Origin: Chitinophagales bacterium
GTDB taxonomy: Bacteria > Bacteroidota > Bacteroidia > Chitinophagales > UBA8649
Assembly: GCA_020635975.1 (NCBI GenBank)
Contig: JACJYT010000011.1
Span: 18,343-82,342, forward strand
DNA length: 64,000 nt
Direction of reading: 5' to 3'
Positions 60,357 through 64,000 of this stretch are shown piece by piece. Every line of letters begins with the position of its first letter. Position 1 is the stretch's first letter. The position numbers and the translations under genes were made by a program. Under the pieces are notes generated by a model. That model was not told the origin of the DNA. It saw only the letters and a program-made list of their open reading frames with translations, and did no database searches.

Positions 60357-60683
60357 TCATTTTAATTTTTTATTTCTAAGGTGTCTTTCGCTGTCTCTGC
60401 TTGTTTTTTTTGCTAAATTTTTTTTCATAGCCTCTTCAAGATTAATGTCATTTTGATTAGCCATGCACATTAGTACAAATAAAATGTCTGCCATTTCATC
60501 TTCAATAGAATGTTTAGCCTCTTTATCTTTAAAAGATTGCTCTCCGAATTTTCTAGAGTAAATCCGCGCTAATTCCCCTACTTCTTCCATAAGAATGGAA
60601 AGATTAGTTAGATTGTCAAAATATCGTACACCATATTTTTTTATCCATGCATCAATTTCCTTCTGAGCTTCGCTAATTGTCAT
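60357..60683 (-). CDS. MazG-like nucleotide pyrophosphohydrolase
   Basis: A 108-residue all-alpha NTP pyrophosphatase. The Mg-binding motif E33-E34-x-x-E37 (ILMEEVGELARIYSR) pairs with E63-x-x-D66 in SIEDEMADILFVLM, the standard MazG/MazG-like pattern. Such enzymes hydrolyse NTPs or dNTPs to the monophosphate and pyrophosphate, cleaning the nucleotide pool. It is a single MazG domain of short length, like the YpjD type. It is divergent from the YdcF-like gene, 31 nt away. The preferred nucleotide is not known. Confidence 0.88.
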   Translation of the reverse strand: MTISEAQKEIDAWIKKYGVRYFDNLTNLSILMEEVGELARIYSRKFGEQSFKDKEAKHSIEDEMADILFVLMCMANQNDINLEEAMKKNLAKKTSRDSERHLRNKKLK

Positions 60684-60714
60684 TTTTGTTATATTTTACA
60701 CGCAAAATAAGGAA

Positions 60715-61329
60715 ATGAAACGTAAATTTTGGGCAATTCTTTTATTCTTTGCTCTGCTAAGCGCATTAGTGTTTGGGTTTCGTTATAAACTACTTAATCT
60801 TGCTGCTAAGGGGCTGGTTGCTACTGATGAAATTGTATCATTAGATTATGCCTTTGTTCTTTCTGGAGGGGCTAAAGATAGAGGAAGCTTTGCGGCAGAA
60901 TTGTTTCAGACGGGTTCTGTTAACCATATTGTCTGCACTGGGGCAAATTTATCGCCAGACCTTGAATCTTATGGCATTAATCTAGAGGAGTCTTTCCTAA
61001 CGAAAATACAAATGGAATCTTTAGGTGTTCCCTCCGATAATATTTCTATCCTGCCTTATGGAACAAGCACCATAGAAGAAAGCGATTATATTCTAAATTT
61101 TTGCTTAGAAAATAAGCTTGAAGAAATTGCTATAATTAGTTCTTTATTTCATACGAGAAGAATAGCCCTAGTTTTTATGAAAAAATTTGAAAGAGAAGGC
61201 GTCTTAGTTAGAATTTATGGAGCGGCAAGTACCCAATACTCAGAGAAAAGCTGGTGGAAAAGTGAAGCGGGCTTAATTGCCTTAAACAACGAATATGTTA
61301 AACTGATTTATTATTTATTTAAATACTAA
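60715..61329 (+). CDS. YdcF/ElyC/SanA family protein (DUF218)
   Basis: A 204-residue protein with an N-terminal TM or signal anchor (about 5-22) and a periplasm-facing DUF218 domain. The core has DYAFVLSGGAKDRGSFAAELF (about 43-63), HIVCTGA near 72, MESLGVPSDNISIL near 102 and the conserved IEESDYILNFC and SSLFHTRRIALVFMKKF (about 143-160). Members such as ElyC and SanA affect envelope and peptidoglycan stability. A methyltransferase-like fold has been proposed but no enzymatic activity is proven. It converges on the EEP gene with an 11-nt overlap. Confidence 0.87.
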   Translation: MKRKFWAILLFFALLSALVFGFRYKLLNLAAKGLVATDEIVSLDYAFVLSGGAKDRGSFAAELFQTGSVNHIVCTGANLSPDLESYGINLEESFLTKIQMESLGVPSDNISILPYGTSTIEESDYILNFCLENKLEEIAIISSLFHTRRIALVFMKKFEREGVLVRIYGAASTQYSEKSWWKSEAGLIALNNEYVKLIYYLFKY

Positions 61330-62389
61330 ACTTCACTAAAATAGGGTAATGGTCTGAGAGTTCTTCGCTCAAGCGCTTGTATGAATTTATGGTGAAAGTA
61401 GTATCGAAGAGTAAATAATCTATTCTCAAAAATGGACTGGGATTCACGTAGGTTTTCCCAAATCCAAGTCCCTTTTCTATAAATGCATCTTTTTTATTTT
61501 CACTTAAAGTTCTGTAAGCATAAGAAACTGGTGTGTCGTTGAAATCGCCACAAATAATACTAGGGTAAGGGCTAGAGTTTATGCTTTCTAGAACCTGTTG
61601 ACTTTGTTTAGCTCTGTTTATGTAACCCTTTTTTAATTTTGAAATTATTTTTTCCATGGATTTACCATCTTGCGAATCGCTGAAGTTTTGTATGAAATCG
61701 TAATCTTCTTGAGCAAATTGATTGCTTTGAAGATGCACATTGTAAAGTCTAAATGTATTGCTCGCATCTATTTCAATATCTGTATATATGCACGAGTTTA
61801 GTCTAGTGCCCTCTACAAAAGTTAATTTACCTGTATTTAAAATTCTATAATCTGAAAAAATAACAAGTCCCCAATGAGAGTTTTCATCTGAGCTGTATGT
61901 TTTTGCAAAATAAACGTGCTGATAATCCAATTGCTTTTTTATATCCTTTAGATTAGTAAACTTGCCCTTATCTTCTGTATAAAATTCTTGAAGACATAGA
62001 ATGTTTGGTTTATTTTCCTCTAATAGCGTTAATATCTTGTTTCGAGTATCTTCGTTGCCACTCCAATTATATAAATCAAAGTTTTTTACGTTCCATGTCA
62101 TGATGCTTATCTGCTCTAATCTCGCAGAGCTTCCAGAGATAGAAAAATTTGCTTTGTTACTTGTCCAAGTTACAATTAAAGCAAGTAAAGGAATAAGAGC
62201 CAGCTTTTTAGTTTTGGAAAAAACCTGTATAAAAAGAAAGAAAACTACTATTATTAATAGAAGGGGATAAATTAAACCCAAAAAGGCAGTTGGCCAAAAT
62301 TTTAATGGATTAATAGAGGCCGAATAATGCACTAAAACCAAAGAAATGGAAAATAGTAAATTCAAGAAAAGTTGAAATTTTTTAAGCAT
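61319..62389 (-). CDS. Endonuclease/exonuclease/phosphatase family membrane protein
   Basis: A 356-residue protein with about three N-terminal TM helices (about 8-85), then an EEP domain (about 92-356). Catalytic motifs are M-T-W-N-V-K-N-F-D (96-104), LCLQEFYTE (about 130-138), ICGDFNDTP (about 277-285) and the final LSDHYPILVKF. A membrane-tethered metal-dependent phosphoesterase is predicted; substrates could be nucleic acid, sphingomyelin or inositol phosphates. It is downstream of two rhomboid genes on the same strand (45 nt). This rhomboid-EEP order is familiar from Flavobacteria. Confidence 0.87.
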   Translation of the reverse strand: MLKKFQLFLNLLFSISLVLVHYSASINPLKFWPTAFLGLIYPLLLIIVVFFLFIQVFSKTKKLALIPLLALIVTWTSNKANFSISGSSARLEQISIMTWNVKNFDLYNWSGNEDTRNKILTLLEENKPNILCLQEFYTEDKGKFTNLKDIKKQLDYQHVYFAKTYSSDENSHWGLVIFSDYRILNTGKLTFVEGTRLNSCIYTDIEIDASNTFRLYNVHLQSNQFAQEDYDFIQNFSDSQDGKSMEKIISKLKKGYINRAKQSQQVLESINSSPYPSIICGDFNDTPVSYAYRTLSENKKDAFIEKGLGFGKTYVNPSPFLRIDYLLFDTTFTINSYKRLSEELSDHYPILVKFSI

Positions 62390-62434
62390 TATCTTTTAGG
62401 CTAAAGTTCCTTGTTAAACGAAGGTAATTTGTTT

Positions 62435-63343
62435 CTAGTTTTTACTTGCTCTAAATAAATAATCTTTTTCCAATTTACTTAAACTTTCGTAACCATAAGT
62501 AGAAATTTTATCAAGAATGGCATCTATTTTATCTTGGTCTATTTCTGAGATTTTATCAGATTCTTGTTTTGGCTTTTCTTTCTTCCATGCATGCTTTCTA
62601 GTATCGATGGAGTTCATTCTGAATTTCAAGAAAGCTAGAAGGTAATCTAGAACCTGGTTAAAAGGCCGGTAAATAGCAAATCCTTTTTTGTCGAATACGA
62701 CATACGCAAATCCGAATAACAATCCACCGAGGTGAATTATTCCCGTGCCAATGGTTTCTGATTTACCTAAATAAATCAATTGCAAAACGATTAGGGAAAG
62801 AGTAAGCCATTTTAAAGGTATATCTAGAATTAGGAAGAGTTTAATCTTGTAATCTGGATAAAGAATACTAGAAGCTGCTAGAAGAGCCATTATAGATGCT
62901 GAGGCGCCAACGATTGGAGAAGGAGGGATATAAGCGAAAGAAAATTGACAAACAATTCTATAGAGAAGGGCCGCAAAGATTCCTCCTAGAAAATATAATG
63001 GAACTAACTTTTTAATCGGGTAATTGTTAAGTAATACTTTTCCAAAAAAGTATAGCAAAAGTATATTAATCAATAAATGCAAAATGCCATCATGAAAAAA
63101 TTGATAGCTAAGTAGGGTGTAAAATTTCCATGGCACAATTTCTGTCTTTGAGCTGAGGTAGAAAGTTTGCTCTAAGACATTTTGTAGAATACGAGAGTCT
63201 TTGAAAAGGATCAAATCAAATACATTCAATGATATTTGAACAAAGTAAACTCCGCAATAAATTAAAATAATACGGATTAAAAAATCACCATGTTTGAAAC
63301 GATTTTTTATGGCATTTAAGAAGGATGAAATCTGAAGTTTCAT
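62435..63343 (-). CDS. Rhomboid family intramembrane serine protease
   Basis: A 302-residue polytopic membrane protein. The nucleophile is S148 in VGASASIMALL (145-155), where G-A-S-A replaces the common G-x-S-G. The His partner is H204 in GIIHLGGLLFGFAY (201-214). QFFHDGILHLLINILLLYFFG (81-101) supplies the conserved H and N of TM2. The hydrophilic C-terminus (about 240-302) is charged and Lys/Glu-rich. It cleaves TM substrates in the inner membrane. It starts 2 nt after the first rhomboid's stop. Substrates are unknown. Confidence 0.9.
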   Translation of the reverse strand: MKLQISSFLNAIKNRFKHGDFLIRIILIYCGVYFVQISLNVFDLILFKDSRILQNVLEQTFYLSSKTEIVPWKFYTLLSYQFFHDGILHLLINILLLYFFGKVLLNNYPIKKLVPLYFLGGIFAALLYRIVCQFSFAYIPPSPIVGASASIMALLAASSILYPDYKIKLFLILDIPLKWLTLSLIVLQLIYLGKSETIGTGIIHLGGLLFGFAYVVFDKKGFAIYRPFNQVLDYLLAFLKFRMNSIDTRKHAWKKEKPKQESDKISEIDQDKIDAILDKISTYGYESLSKLEKDYLFRASKN

Positions 63344-63345
63344 GG

Positions 63346-64000
63346 CTAGTAAAAGCTATTTCTAGTTTTTTGCCAATATTTTACAATTAGGTATCCTACC
63401 AATGCCCCGGTTAAATGTGCAAAATGAGCTACATTGTCTCCTGCAAATTGCTGAAAGCCAAGGTACAGTTCAATGGCAATATAGATTAGAACAAAATATT
63501 TTGCCTTTAAAGTGATCGGCGGAAAAAGTAGACGCAATTCTGTATTGGGAAAAAGCATTCCAAAAGCAGTCAGAAGTCCAAATATAGCCCCAGAAGCACC
63601 TACCATAGGAACAAAGAAGTCGGCCGAAACTAAGCCCTCGCTATAGGGAAACATAGTTTGGATATTAGGATTTAGATAATATTCTAAACCAGTAACTAAA
63701 AGGTATAAAATAGACGCAAATATCCCTGTGGTAAAGTAAAATATTACTAATCTTTTAGCACCCCAAACTTTTTCTAAAATAGTGCCAAATAAGTATAAAG
63801 CATACATGTTAAAGAAAATGTGCATAAAGCTACCATGCATAAAGAAATGCGTTACTATTTGCCAAGGCTTAAAAAAAGGAGAATCTACATACCACAACGC
63901 TAAAACAGGCGATAATTTGCTAAATGGAGAAAAGTCTGCACAAAACAGAACGAAAAAAATAAGGTTTGCAATTATTATGTGTTTTACAATATTACTATCG
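63346..64000 (-). CDS. Rhomboid family intramembrane serine protease, partial at the window end
   Basis: A second rhomboid, truncated on its 5' side by the window end; at least 217 residues are visible. The frame continues upstream of the TTG at 63897 without a stop to 64000, giving D-S-N-I-V-K-H-I-I-I-A-N-L-I-F-F-V, the expected first TM helix. The catalytic Ser is in MVGASGAIFGLLTAFGM (G-A-S-G) and the His in VAHFAHLTGALVGY, with THFFMHGSFMHIFFNMYAL for TM2. It therefore keeps the classical motif where its tandem neighbour has G-A-S-A. In related genomes mutL often lies upstream, but that is outside this window. Confidence 0.92.
   Translation of the reverse strand, partial: DSNIVKHIIIANLIFFVLFCADFSPFSKLSPVLALWYVDSPFFKPWQIVTHFFMHGSFMHIFFNMYALYLFGTILEKVWGAKRLVIFYFTTGIFASILYLLVTGLEYYLNPNIQTMFPYSEGLVSADFFVPMVGASGAIFGLLTAFGMLFPNTELRLLFPPITLKAKYFVLIYIAIELYLGFQQFAGDNVAHFAHLTGALVGYLIVKYWQKTRNSFY

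Overview
The window comes from an AT-rich Bacteroidota genome, most like a gliding or type IX secretion (T9SS) member of the Flavobacteriales and its relatives. The evidence is the T9SS translocon protein SprA next to ruvA, gldH next to ricT, a RicT with a Cys/Gly-rich N-terminus, an OmpA-family protein with thrombospondin type 3 repeats, a TonB receptor with a carboxypeptidase-regulatory N-terminal domain, and at least thirteen promoter -7 boxes of the Bacteroidota form TAnnTTTG. I see no rRNA, tRNA, CRISPR array, insertion sequence or prophage. Genes are densely packed, and no gene-free stretch exceeds about 210 bases.

Layout. 1-2712: the start of a zinc-type dehydrogenase (minus), then a two-gene nitroreductase operon whose first member carries the iodotyrosine-deiodinase substrate triad, then a THUMP-domain RNA methyltransferase. 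2924-11191 (minus): a long co-directional run of holB, ricT, gldH, an alkylglycerol-monooxygenase-like membrane hydroxylase, a lipoprotein, an MMPL/RND exporter, a YhhN lysoplasmalogenase-like protein and an alpha/beta hydrolase. A BH4-type 6-pyruvoyl-tetrahydropterin synthase homologue diverges from holB. 11685-18705 (minus): a GH3/beta-lactamase-fold fusion, an acyltransferase-like protein, a UbiB-type kinase and rlmN. 18830-29454: a small exported protein, then (minus) a GT2 fused to a degenerate phosphoglycosyltransferase, recN, recA, xthA, two lipoproteins, a Pif1-like helicase and a DUF389 membrane protein.

29576-33082 (plus): a 4-TM membrane protein, LemA, a YugP-type metallopeptidase and a CtpA-type protease. 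33092-39475 (minus): a small acidic protein with thioredoxin, and an adaptor-TolC-adaptor-VWA operon that has no permease. 39633-44464 (plus): a TonB receptor, glyA and a membrane-anchored TPR protein. 44468-48615: an A-type Fe-S carrier, methylmalonyl-CoA epimerase, an NAD-dependent epimerase, an SDR, scpA and ruvA. 48631-56031: sprA. 56080-64000: dgkA, a 58-residue conserved-looking protein, gltX, a polysaccharide deacetylase, the OmpA protein, a MazG-type hydrolase, a YdcF-family protein, an EEP-family phosphodiesterase and two tandem rhomboid proteases, the second cut by the window end.

Themes. DNA repair and replication (holB, recN, recA, xthA, a Pif1-like helicase, ruvA, scpA) is interleaved with envelope and gliding/secretion genes (gldH, sprA, ompA, efflux parts, lipoproteins). 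The strongest leads for something less described are: a possible ether-lipid neighbourhood (AGMO-like, BH4-type PTPS, YhhN, exporter, hydrolase); the adaptor-TolC-adaptor-VWA operon without a pump; the GT2 with a decayed phosphoglycosyltransferase tail; the bacterial iodotyrosine-deiodinase homologue; and a perfect dyad in front of recA.
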